A stretch of 64,000 nucleotides of DNA from positions 496,001-560,000 of the forward strand of contig NZ_JASITB010000001.1 in assembly GCF_030063455.1 (NCBI RefSeq), written 5' to 3'. The DNA comes from Cryobacterium sp. PH31-O1 (GTDB taxonomy: Bacteria > Actinomycetota > Actinomycetes > Actinomycetales > Microbacteriaceae). A model generated the notes under the pieces. It made no database searches and was not told where the DNA came from. It saw nothing but the letters and a program-made list of their open reading frames with translations. Each line of letters starts with the position of its first letter. Within the stretch, counting starts at the first letter, position 1. Both the position numbers and the translations under genes were made by a program. Of this stretch, positions 20,642 to 28,456 are shown in pieces.

Positions 20642-21591
20642 ACCGCCGCCGGGCCGTGCTGCGCGTGATTGGACCGATGGCAGCCCGCCTCGGCGGAGCG
20701 GTCTTCGTGCTGTGGGCCGTGGCCTCAATCACCTTCTTTGCGGTGCGCCTCATTCCGGGCGATCCGGCCCAGGCTGTGCTCGGCGGCCCCGGATCGCAGG
20801 CCTCACCCGAAGCCCTCGCGCTGGTGCGCAACGAGTATGGTTTCGACCAGTCTGTTCTGGTGCAGTATCTGGCCCAGCTCGGCCGGCTCGCGACCGGCGA
20901 CCTCGGCCGGTCGTACGCCCTCAATCAGGACGTCGGCCCGCTCGTGCTCGGTCAGCTCGGCGGCACGGTGCTGCTGGCCGCTCTCGCCCTGGTTGTGGCC
21001 TGGCTGCTCGCCCTCGCGCTGGCCGCGTGGTCGACGCGCGGCGGCCTGGTCGCCGCCCGGGTGGGGTCCGGGCTCGAGATCGTCGCGGCAGCGCTGCCGC
21101 ATTTCTGGCTGGCGACGTCGTTGATCGTCGTGTTCAGCATCTGGCTGGGCGTACTTCCGCCGATCAGTACCGGCGGCGCGACCGGGCTGGTGCTTCCGGT
21201 GCTCACCCTCGCCGTGCCGCTGGCCGGTTTTCTTGGCCAGGTGCTGCGCGAATCGCTGCTCACGGCCCTGGAAAGCCCGTTCGTGCTCTCGGCCCGCGCC
21301 CGCGGCGAGAGTGAGCGCGGAGTGCTCTGGACCCACGCGCTGCGCCACGCCTCGCTGCCGGCGATCAGCCTCTCCGGGTGGGCGTTTGGTTCGCTGATCA
21401 GCGGCGCGATCGTCGTCGAGACCATTTTCGCTCGCCCGGGGCTCGGGCGCACCCTGCTGAACGCGGTCACCCTGCGAGACGTTCCGGTGGTGATCGGCGT
21501 GGTCATGATCGTCGCCGTCGCCTACATCCTGATGACGCTGCTGACGGATGCCGCCAGTCGCCTGGTCGATCCTCGATTGCGATTGGCATGA
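20626..21591 (+). CDS. Peptide ABC transporter permease (DppB/OppB type)
   Basis: 321 aa with six membrane segments: N-terminal VFVLWAVASITFFAVRLIPGDPAQ, then NEYGFDQSVLVQYLAQLGRLATGDLGRS. The EAA loop lies in the SARARGESERGVLWTHALRHASLPAISL region, which contacts the ATPase. The GTG start overlaps the upstream gene by 16 bp; GTG at 20656 is an alternative. Ends with an ATGA overlap with the next permease. Confidence 0.9.
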   Translation: MAEPVNRRRAVLRVIGPMAARLGGAVFVLWAVASITFFAVRLIPGDPAQAVLGGPGSQASPEALALVRNEYGFDQSVLVQYLAQLGRLATGDLGRSYALNQDVGPLVLGQLGGTVLLAALALVVAWLLALALAAWSTRGGLVAARVGSGLEIVAAALPHFWLATSLIVVFSIWLGVLPPISTGGATGLVLPVLTLAVPLAGFLGQVLRESLLTALESPFVLSARARGESERGVLWTHALRHASLPAISLSGWAFGSLISGAIVVETIFARPGLGRTLLNAVTLRDVPVVIGVVMIVAVAYILMTLLTDAASRLVDPRLRLA

Positions 21592-22448
21592 GTGAACTCG
21601 AGGTACAGGCCGATTTCGCAGCCCGGGCCGGTCAGCCCGGTCGGCCGCGGCGCCTCGGGGTGGCCGAGACTGCGGCCGGCGTTCTCGCCCTGTTTCTGCT
21701 GGTCTCAGCGGTCGCACCGCACCTTGTGGCCCCCGGCGACCCCCTCGGCATCGACCCGCTCTCGGCGTTCGCCCCGCCGACGAGAGCACACGTATTCGGC
21801 ACCGACGAATCGGGCCGGGACATCTTCACCCGGGTCGTGCACGGCACCCAATACTCGCTCGTGATCGGTGCAGCCGCGACGGCGATCGGGCTGGGACTGG
21901 GTATCGTGCTCGGCACCCTGGCCGGAATGCTCGGCCGCGTCGTCGACTTCACCGTGAATCGGTTTCTCGAGGTGCTGTTCGCGTTTCCCGGGCTGCTCCT
22001 GGCGCTGCTGTTCATCGTCATCTTCGGTCCCGGAGTGGCGACCGCCACGATCGCCGTCGGGCTGTCAACGGCTCCCGGCTACGCCCGGATCATTCGCGCG
22101 CAGCTCATCACTGTGCGCTCGGCGGCGTTCGTCGAGGCGGCGACCGTGCTCGGTCGCACACGCTGGCAGATCCTGCTGCGCCATATCCTGCCGAACACCC
22201 TCGCACCGTTGTTCGTGCTCGCGACCCTCGGCATCGGGCAGGCCATCGTCTGGGCGGCGACGCTCAGCTACCTCGGTCTCGGCGCTGAACCGCCGACGGC
22301 CGAGTGGGGCGCCCTACTTTCGGCCGGGCGCACCTACATCACCTCGGCCTGGTGGATGAGCTTCTTTCCCGGCCTGTTCATCGTGCTGACGGCTGTGACG
22401 GCCACGGTGCTTGGCCGCAGCATCGACTCGCGAATGAGGCACGCATGA
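21588..22448 (+). CDS. Peptide ABC transporter permease (DppC/OppC type)
   Basis: 286 aa from the ATG at 21588, which overlaps the previous stop (ATGA). Shows FGTDESGRDIFTRVVHGTQYSLVIG typical of DppC, and the EAA loop FVEAATVLGRTRWQILLRHILPNTLAP. A longer open frame upstream overlaps dppB and is not coding. Six hydrophobic segments are expected and visible. Forms the heterodimeric pore with the preceding permease. Confidence 0.92.
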   Translation: MSELEVQADFAARAGQPGRPRRLGVAETAAGVLALFLLVSAVAPHLVAPGDPLGIDPLSAFAPPTRAHVFGTDESGRDIFTRVVHGTQYSLVIGAAATAIGLGLGIVLGTLAGMLGRVVDFTVNRFLEVLFAFPGLLLALLFIVIFGPGVATATIAVGLSTAPGYARIIRAQLITVRSAAFVEAATVLGRTRWQILLRHILPNTLAPLFVLATLGIGQAIVWAATLSYLGLGAEPPTAEWGALLSAGRTYITSAWWMSFFPGLFIVLTAVTATVLGRSIDSRMRHA

Positions 22449-24088
22449 GCACCACGGCACGCCGGATCGAACCAGATGCGGCACTGACCGTGCGCAATTT
22501 GCGGGTCGACTTCGGCGCCGACCCGGTCGTTCGCGGTGTTTCGTTCGAGGTCGCCCGGGGCGAGTGCCTCGCCATCGTCGGCGAATCCGGCTCTGGCAAG
22601 AGCGTGACCGCGCGCAGCCTGCTCGGGCTCGCCGGCGCGAACGCCCGCGTCAGCGCCGACCGGCTCGAACTTGGCGGGCAGAACGTGCTCGGCCTGACCG
22701 ACCGTGCCTGGCGCGCCCGCCGGGGCAAAGACGTCGGCCTGGTGCTACAGGATGCCCTGGTCTCGCTCGATCCGCTGCGGCCCATCGGGCGGGAGATCGC
22801 CGATTCCCTCCGCCTGCACACCACCCTCGGCGCCGCCGCCCGGGCCCGTCGGGTGCTTGAACTGCTCGACGCGGTCGGCTTGCCTGACCCCGCCCGGCAG
22901 GTGCAGAAACTCTCCGGGCAGCTCTCAGGCGGGGAACGCCAGCGCGCCCTGATCGCCGCGGCGATCGCCCTGAACCCGCCGCTGCTCATCGCCGACGAGC
23001 CGACCACGGCGCTCGATGTGACGGTGCAAGCACAAATCCTGGCGCTGCTGGAGCAGATCACCGGGGACGGCACCGCTGTCGTACTGATCAGTCATGACCT
23101 CGCCGTGGTGAGCCACATCGCGCACCGGGTCGCGGTGATGCACGACGGACTGCTCGTGGAGACCGGCAGCAGCAGGCAGGTACTCGGGTCCCCGCGGCAG
23201 GAACAGACCAGACGCATGGTGGCGGCGATCCCGGCCGACAAGCCGCGCGGCACTCGGTTGTCCCTCTCAGCTCGTGCAGCGGATGCTGCGCCGAAGCCCG
23301 CACGTCCCGCCACCAGCGCGGTCGTGCTCGAAGCCATCGGCCTGTCCAAGAGTTTTCGACGGCCAGACGGCACCCGGCACCTCGCCGTCGACGACGTCTC
23401 TTTCGCGCTGCAACGCGGAACCACCCTCGGAATCGTCGGCGAGTCCGGTTCAGGCAAAACCACGACCGCACGCCTGCTGCTCGCTCTCCTCCCGCCGGAT
23501 CAGGGTGAGGTGCGGGTGCTCGACCAGCCGTGGAGCGCGGCGAGCGAAAAAGCCCGGCGCGGGCGGCGTTCCGGCGTCGGCGCCATCTACCAGGATGCGC
23601 TCGGCTCGTTCGATCCGCGTTGGAGCGTCGCCGAGATCCTCACCGACGCGCTGGGGCTGCGCCACCGGCGCCGAGCGCCGCAGACGACGGCTCGGCTCGT
23701 GACCCTGCTCGATCAGGTCGGCCTCACTGCCGCCGTGCTGCGCCGCCGCCCCCTCGAACTCTCCGGGGGGCAGCGTCAGCGGGTCGGTATTGCCAGGGCG
23801 CTGGCCGCAAGACCCGAAATTCTCATCTGCGACGAACCCGTGTCGTCGCTCGACGTGAGCGTTCAGGCCCAGGTGCTCGACCTGCTCGACGACCTGCAAC
23901 GGGAGCGCGGGCTCAGCCTGATCTTCATCTCGCACGACCTCGGCGTGGTGCAGCACGTCAGCGACAACATCGTGGTCATGCGGGCTGGACGCCTCGTGGA
24001 GAGCGGGCCGGCGACGCGCGTGTTCGCCGCGCCGCAGCATCCATATTCGGTGCAATTGCTCGCCGCAATACCCCGCCTATCGCCGTGA
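22445..24088 (+). CDS. Fused two-domain peptide ABC transporter ATPase (DppD-DppF fusion)
   Basis: 547 aa holding both nucleotide-binding domains of the importer in one chain. First domain: Walker A GESGSGKS (46-53), signature LSGQLSGGERQR, Walker B LLIADEPTTALDVT. Linker about residues 265-300. Second domain: Walker A GESGSGKT (near 332), signature LSGGQRQRVGIARAL, Walker B ILICDEPVSSLDVS. The ATG at 22445 overlaps the permease stop (ATGA). Both domains look catalytically complete. The family's oligopeptide C-terminal helix is short in both halves. Confidence 0.93.
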   Translation: MSTTARRIEPDAALTVRNLRVDFGADPVVRGVSFEVARGECLAIVGESGSGKSVTARSLLGLAGANARVSADRLELGGQNVLGLTDRAWRARRGKDVGLVLQDALVSLDPLRPIGREIADSLRLHTTLGAAARARRVLELLDAVGLPDPARQVQKLSGQLSGGERQRALIAAAIALNPPLLIADEPTTALDVTVQAQILALLEQITGDGTAVVLISHDLAVVSHIAHRVAVMHDGLLVETGSSRQVLGSPRQEQTRRMVAAIPADKPRGTRLSLSARAADAAPKPARPATSAVVLEAIGLSKSFRRPDGTRHLAVDDVSFALQRGTTLGIVGESGSGKTTTARLLLALLPPDQGEVRVLDQPWSAASEKARRGRRSGVGAIYQDALGSFDPRWSVAEILTDALGLRHRRRAPQTTARLVTLLDQVGLTAAVLRRRPLELSGGQRQRVGIARALAARPEILICDEPVSSLDVSVQAQVLDLLDDLQRERGLSLIFISHDLGVVQHVSDNIVVMRAGRLVESGPATRVFAAPQHPYSVQLLAAIPRLSP

Positions 24089-24208
24089 CTGACACACCGG
24101 CGACCGTACGGGGAGCCCCCGTTCGGGGGAAAAGAGCCGATCGGGTAGATTAGAAGGGCACACTCAGGCACCTCACCATCGACACGGTGCCGAATACCGA
24201 ACCGGAGA

Positions 24209-26806
24209 ATGATGACCCACGCTGACCGCGTCCCTGAAAAGCCCGCCCTCGAAGGGCTCGAAGCTAAATGGGAGACCCGTTGGGAGAGCGACGGCACCTA
24301 CCGGTTCGCCCGAGAGCACGCCACCCGCGAGACGATCTTCTCGATCGACACTCCCCCGCCGACCGCGTCGGGCTCGCTGCACATCGGCCACGTGTTCTCG
24401 TACACGCACACCGATGTTGTCGCTCGTTTTCAGCGGATGCGAGGCAAGAACGTGTTCTACCCGATGGGTTGGGACGACAACGGCCTCCCCACCGAACGCC
24501 GCGTGCAAAACTACTACGGAGTGCGCTGCGACCCCTCACTCGGGTACACGGAGAACTTCATTCCGCCGTTCGAGGGGGGCGACGGCAAAAGCTCCAAGGC
24601 CGCCGACCAGCTGCCGATCAGCCGCCGCAACTTCATCGAACTGTGCGAAACCCTCACCAAAGAAGATGAGAAGCAGTTCGAAGCACTCTGGCGCACCCTC
24701 GGCCTAAGCGTCGACTGGACCCAGACCTACCGCACCATCGGCCCGGAGGCCCTGTTCACCTCGCAGCTCGCTTTTCTCGGCAACGTCGAACGCGGTGAGG
24801 CCTACCAGGCCATGGCACCCACCCTGTGGGACGTCACCTTCCGCACCGCGGTCGCGCAGGCCGAGCTCGAAGACAAAGACATGCCGGCCGCGTACCACCG
24901 GGTGTCATTCGCAAAGCCCGACGGTTCAACCATCGAGATCGAGACCACCCGGCCCGAACTTCTCCCCGCCTGCGTGGCCCTGGTCGCGCATCCCGATGAC
25001 GAACGCTACAAGCACCTGTTCGGCACCACGGTGACCACTCCGGTGTTCGGTGTCGAGGTTCCGGTGCTCGCCCACCACCTGGCCCAGAAGGACAAGGGCT
25101 CGGGGATCGCCATGATCTGCACCTTCGGTGACGTGACCGACGTTGTCTGGTGGCGTGAACTTGACCTGCCCAACCGCGCGATCATGGGCTTCGACGGCCG
25201 CATCATCGCCGAGGCGCCAGAGGCCATTACCTCCCAATCCGGCCGGGCCGCGTACGCGCAGCTCGCCGGCAAGACCGTATTTTCCGCCAAGCAAGCCGTC
25301 GTAGACCTTCTTCGAGCCAGCGGCGACCTGACCGGCGACCCGAAACCCATCGTGCACGCGGTCAAATTCTTCGAAAAGGGAGACAAGCCCCTCGAAATCG
25401 TCTCGACCCGCCAGTGGTACATCCGCAACGGCGCCCGCGACGAGAAACTGCGCGCCCGACTGCTCGAGCACGGCACCGAGCTGGCCTGGCACCCCGAATT
25501 CATGAAGGTGCGCTACGAGAACTGGGTGAACGGCCTCACCGGCGACTGGCTCGTCTCCCGCCAGCGCTTCTTCGGCGTGCCACTGCCGGTCTGGTACCCG
25601 CTCGACGAGGACGCTAACCCGGTCTTCGATCAGCCCATCGTGGCCACCCGCGACCTGCTGCCGGTCGACCCCTCCTCGGATGCCGCGCCCGGCTACACCG
25701 AAAGCCAGCGCGGGCAGGCTGGCGGCTTCGTCGGCGAGGTGGACGTCATGGACACCTGGGCCACCTCCTCGCTCACCCCGCAGCTCGCCGGCGGCTGGGA
25801 ACGCGACCCGGAACTGTTCAACCTCGTCTTTCCATACTCATTGCGCCCGCAGGGCCAGGACATCATTCGCACCTGGTTGTTCTCAACCCTGCTGCGCGCC
25901 GAGCAGCAGCACGGCACGTCGCCGTGGCAGCACGCCGCGCTCAGCGGGTTCATCGTGGACCCCGACCGCAAGAAGATGTCGAAGTCGAAGGGCAACGTGG
26001 TCACCCCGGCCGATATGCTCGAGCTGCACGGCTCCGATGCGGTGCGCTACTGGGCGGCATCCTCTCGCCTGGGTACCGACGCGGCCTTCGACCCGAAGAA
26101 CCCGACGCAGATCAAGATCGGCCGTCGCCTCGCCATCAAGATCCTCAACGCGAGCAAGTTCGTCTCCATGTCGCAGGGCAGCAGTACGGCGCCGATCACC
26201 GAACCGGTCGACCAGAGCATGCTGGCCGGCCTCACCGCTGTCGTCGCCCAGGCCACCACCGCGTTCGAGAACTACGACCACGCTCGCGCGCTGGAAACCA
26301 CGGAGAGCTTCTTCTGGACCTTCTGCGACGACTACCTCGAGCTCGTGAAGGAACGCGCCTACGGCGAGCCGGGCCCGGAGCAGGCCTCGGCCGTTGCCGC
26401 TTTGCGTACCGCCCTCGCTACCCTGCTGCGCCTATTCGCGCCGTTCGTTCCGTTCGCCACCGAAGAGGCCTGGTCGTGGTCGAACGAGGGTTCGGTGCAC
26501 ACCGCGCCGTGGCCGGTCGCAACCGACCTGCTCGGCAGTGACGCGGTCGCCACCGGCAACATCGCTCTGCTCGATCTGGCCAGCCGCGCTCTGACCGGCA
26601 TCCGTCGTGCCAAGACGGATGCCAAGGCGTCGCAGAAATCTGAGGTGGATTCCGCAGTAATATGCGGTGCACCCGCCGAGATCGCATTACTCACCCTGGC
26701 CACCGCCGATCTTAAGGCGGTCGGTCGGATTCACGAATTGACCTTTATCGACGGCAGCGAACTCGCTGTGACCGACATCGTGTTCGCCACAGTGTTGGAA
26801 AGTTAG
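24209..26806 (+). CDS. valS: Valyl-tRNA synthetase (variant without C-terminal coiled coil)
   Basis: Charges tRNA-Val and edits Thr. 865 aa: SGSLHIGHVFSYTHTDV (HIGH), DDNGLPTERRVQNYYGVRCD, an editing domain from about 230, RQRFFGVPLPVWYP, then DRKKMSKSKGN (KMSKS) and an anticodon-binding domain. It stops at FIDGSELAVTDIVFATVLES, without the ~70-residue coiled-coil arm of the E. coli-type enzyme. The sequence pattern fits the second ValRS subtype. GGAG precedes ATGATG closely, so the second ATG (24212) may be used. A TAGATT -10-like box lies upstream near 24149. Confidence 0.95.
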   Translation: MMTHADRVPEKPALEGLEAKWETRWESDGTYRFAREHATRETIFSIDTPPPTASGSLHIGHVFSYTHTDVVARFQRMRGKNVFYPMGWDDNGLPTERRVQNYYGVRCDPSLGYTENFIPPFEGGDGKSSKAADQLPISRRNFIELCETLTKEDEKQFEALWRTLGLSVDWTQTYRTIGPEALFTSQLAFLGNVERGEAYQAMAPTLWDVTFRTAVAQAELEDKDMPAAYHRVSFAKPDGSTIEIETTRPELLPACVALVAHPDDERYKHLFGTTVTTPVFGVEVPVLAHHLAQKDKGSGIAMICTFGDVTDVVWWRELDLPNRAIMGFDGRIIAEAPEAITSQSGRAAYAQLAGKTVFSAKQAVVDLLRASGDLTGDPKPIVHAVKFFEKGDKPLEIVSTRQWYIRNGARDEKLRARLLEHGTELAWHPEFMKVRYENWVNGLTGDWLVSRQRFFGVPLPVWYPLDEDANPVFDQPIVATRDLLPVDPSSDAAPGYTESQRGQAGGFVGEVDVMDTWATSSLTPQLAGGWERDPELFNLVFPYSLRPQGQDIIRTWLFSTLLRAEQQHGTSPWQHAALSGFIVDPDRKKMSKSKGNVVTPADMLELHGSDAVRYWAASSRLGTDAAFDPKNPTQIKIGRRLAIKILNASKFVSMSQGSSTAPITEPVDQSMLAGLTAVVAQATTAFENYDHARALETTESFFWTFCDDYLELVKERAYGEPGPEQASAVAALRTALATLLRLFAPFVPFATEEAWSWSNEGSVHTAPWPVATDLLGSDAVATGNIALLDLASRALTGIRRAKTDAKASQKSEVDSAVICGAPAEIALLTLATADLKAVGRIHELTFIDGSELAVTDIVFATVLES

Positions 26807-26814
26807 GAGACCAG

Positions 26815-27261
26815 ATGTCAGTAACCGTGCGCCCGCTGGGCGACAAGGACTTTTTCCCCTGGCTGGGCCTGTTCGAGGGCTACAGCGCGTTCTACGAGAG
26901 TGAGCTGACCGATCAAAAGGCCCTGCAGGTCTGGAGCTGGATCATCGATGCGAACAACTCCCTCGACGGTGCCGTCGCGGTCGACGACGCCGGCGATTTC
27001 GTCGGCTTCGCGCACTACCGTACCGTGCCGCGCACCCTCAGCGGCGACCTTGCCCTGTTCCTCGACGACCTCTACGTTGCCGAGGACGCCCGCGGCAACG
27101 GTGTCGGCACGCTGTTGATGGAATTCACCAAGTCCTATGCGCGTCAGCACAAGCTGGCCCAGATTCAGCTGTTGACCGCGGCCGACAATGCCACCGCGCA
27201 GGTGCTCTACGACCAGCTCGGTACACGCACCGACTGGGTCACCTACGAGATCGACGTCTAG
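26815..27261 (+). CDS. GNAT-family N-acetyltransferase
   Basis: 148 aa single GNAT domain. Starts with SVTVRPLGDKDFFPWLGLFEGY; motif A is LFLDDLYVAEDARGNGVGTLLM with the acetyl-CoA pyrophosphate loop RGNGVG; motif B region includes TAADNATAQVLYDQLG. Begins 8 bp after valS, so probably co-transcribed. Substrate unknown: the family covers amines, antibiotics and protein N-termini. Confidence 0.88.
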   Translation: MSVTVRPLGDKDFFPWLGLFEGYSAFYESELTDQKALQVWSWIIDANNSLDGAVAVDDAGDFVGFAHYRTVPRTLSGDLALFLDDLYVAEDARGNGVGTLLMEFTKSYARQHKLAQIQLLTAADNATAQVLYDQLGTRTDWVTYEIDV

Positions 27262-27264
27262 ACC

Positions 27265-27534
27265 ATGCAGCTGGGCACCCGGTGGCCCCTCGGCGGCACC
27301 CTGCCGTCCGGGCTCCCCCACGTCGTCGAAATCGCCGTGCGGGCCGTCGAAGAAGACCTCACGGCTCTCGACGTCGACACCAGCACGTGGCGTTGGACGC
27401 TGACCTGGCTGGAGTCCAAGCCGGTGATTGAGCTCGACGACGGCACGGTCATCCGCTTCAACCCGGTCGATGACAGCGCGACCATCACGCAGCCATCGAC
27501 CAGCACTGATGATGACGACGACAACTGGATCTGA
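27265..27534 (+). CDS. Small acidic hypothetical protein
   Basis: 89 aa: MQLGTRWPLGGTLPSGLPHV, a middle rich in Trp (TSTWRWTLTWLESKP), then DDGTVIRFNPVDDSATI and an Asp-run C-terminus. No membrane segment or recognised domain. It starts three bases after the acetyltransferase stop and ends before a convergent terminator. G+C and codon use match neighbours, so it is probably real; function unknown. Confidence 0.6.
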   Translation: MQLGTRWPLGGTLPSGLPHVVEIAVRAVEEDLTALDVDTSTWRWTLTWLESKPVIELDDGTVIRFNPVDDSATITQPSTSTDDDDDNWI

Positions 27535-27550
27535 CCAGTATCGGTAGGCG

Positions 27551-27581
27551 CGCGGCCTGACCGGCCAGAAGGTCAGGCGCG
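27551..27581. terminator. Terminator-like hairpin between converging genes
   Basis: CGCGGCCTGACC - GGCCAGAA - GGTCAGGCGCG with one bulge, overlapping the methyltransferase stop codon. Serves the acetyltransferase side and possibly the methyltransferase. Confidence 0.5.
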
Positions 27582-28406
27582 GGCCAGAATCTCCCCGTGC
27601 GGCATGCCGAACCAGCCGTCGGGGTCGCGCACCCACTCCCGCCAGGCCGCGGCCATGCGTTTGAGGTCGGCCAGGTCGGCCACCCCTGACTCGATGGCGT
27701 GGGCCGCGAAGCTGGATTCGGTCACCCGCACCGCCCACGAGTTTCCCCACCATTCGCGTTCCGCGTCGGCCGCGAAGCACCAGACGGATGCGCTGCTGGT
27801 CACGTCGGTGAACCCGGCGCGTCGGGCCCAGGTCTTGAGCGAACGCCCGGCGTCGGGGTCGCCGCCGTTCCAGTAGTGCACCTCACGGTAGACCCGCATC
27901 CAGTCGATCAGGCCGTCGATGGCAGGCGCGATCATGACACCCCCATAGTCCACGTCGCGGGCGGCGAACACGCCACCCGGCCGCAGCACCCGGCGAATCT
28001 CCGCCATCGCCGCGACCGGATTGGCCAGGTGCTGCAGCACCTGGTGGGCGTGCACGATGTCGAAGGTGGCGTCGGCGAAGTCGAGCGCATAGACATCACC
28101 AACCTGAAAGCTCGCGTTGTGCACCGCCTCGTCGGCGGCCAGGCCGGCCGCACGTTCAACGATCTCCGTTGACGCGTCCAAACCGACCACCCGTCCGGGA
28201 GCGAGTCGCCTGGCCAGGTCGACCGTTATCGTGCCGGGTCCGCAGCCGACATCGAGCAGCACGGCCCCGGTGTGCAGCTGCGGAATGAGGTACGCGGCCG
28301 AGTTCGCGACCGTGCGCCAGGTGTGGGAGCGCAACACGCTCTCGTGGTGGCCGTGGATGTATTCGTCGCGTGGCGCGGACTCTGAGCTTTCGTTCAGGTG
28401 TGTCAT
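27573..28406 (-). CDS. Class I SAM-dependent methyltransferase (UbiE/COQ5-like)
   Basis: 277 aa. SAM motif I LLDVGCGPGTITVDLARR, acidic motif VVGLDAS, DVYALDFADATFDIVHAHQVLQHL (motif II) and RVLRPGGVFAARDVDYGG (motif III). The C-terminal third holds many Trp and may bind substrate. The ATG sits 6 nt after a TAGGAT -10 box without a Shine-Dalgarno. It converges on the acetyltransferase and diverges from the M3 peptidase. Substrate unknown. Confidence 0.85.
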   Translation of the reverse strand: MTHLNESSESAPRDEYIHGHHESVLRSHTWRTVANSAAYLIPQLHTGAVLLDVGCGPGTITVDLARRLAPGRVVGLDASTEIVERAAGLAADEAVHNASFQVGDVYALDFADATFDIVHAHQVLQHLANPVAAMAEIRRVLRPGGVFAARDVDYGGVMIAPAIDGLIDWMRVYREVHYWNGGDPDAGRSLKTWARRAGFTDVTSSASVWCFAADAEREWWGNSWAVRVTESSFAAHAIESGVADLADLKRMAAAWREWVRDPDGWFGMPHGEILARA

Positions 28407-28412
28407 GGTCAG

Positions 28413-28418
28413 ATCCTA
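28413..28418 (-). promoter_or_regulatory. -10 box of the methyltransferase, leaderless type
   Basis: TAGGAT (28418-28413), then CTGACC, then ATG at 28406: exactly 6 nt between. Confidence 0.55.
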
Positions 28419-28456
28419 CGCGCCGCCCGGGCGGCCTCGGTGGTTAGGGTGGAGGC

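Noticed and set aside
19217-20728. Minus-strand frame of 503 codons opposite the peptide-binding lipoprotein
   Set aside because: Arg/Gly-rich composition typical of a shadow frame; the lipoprotein has a signal peptide and family motifs.
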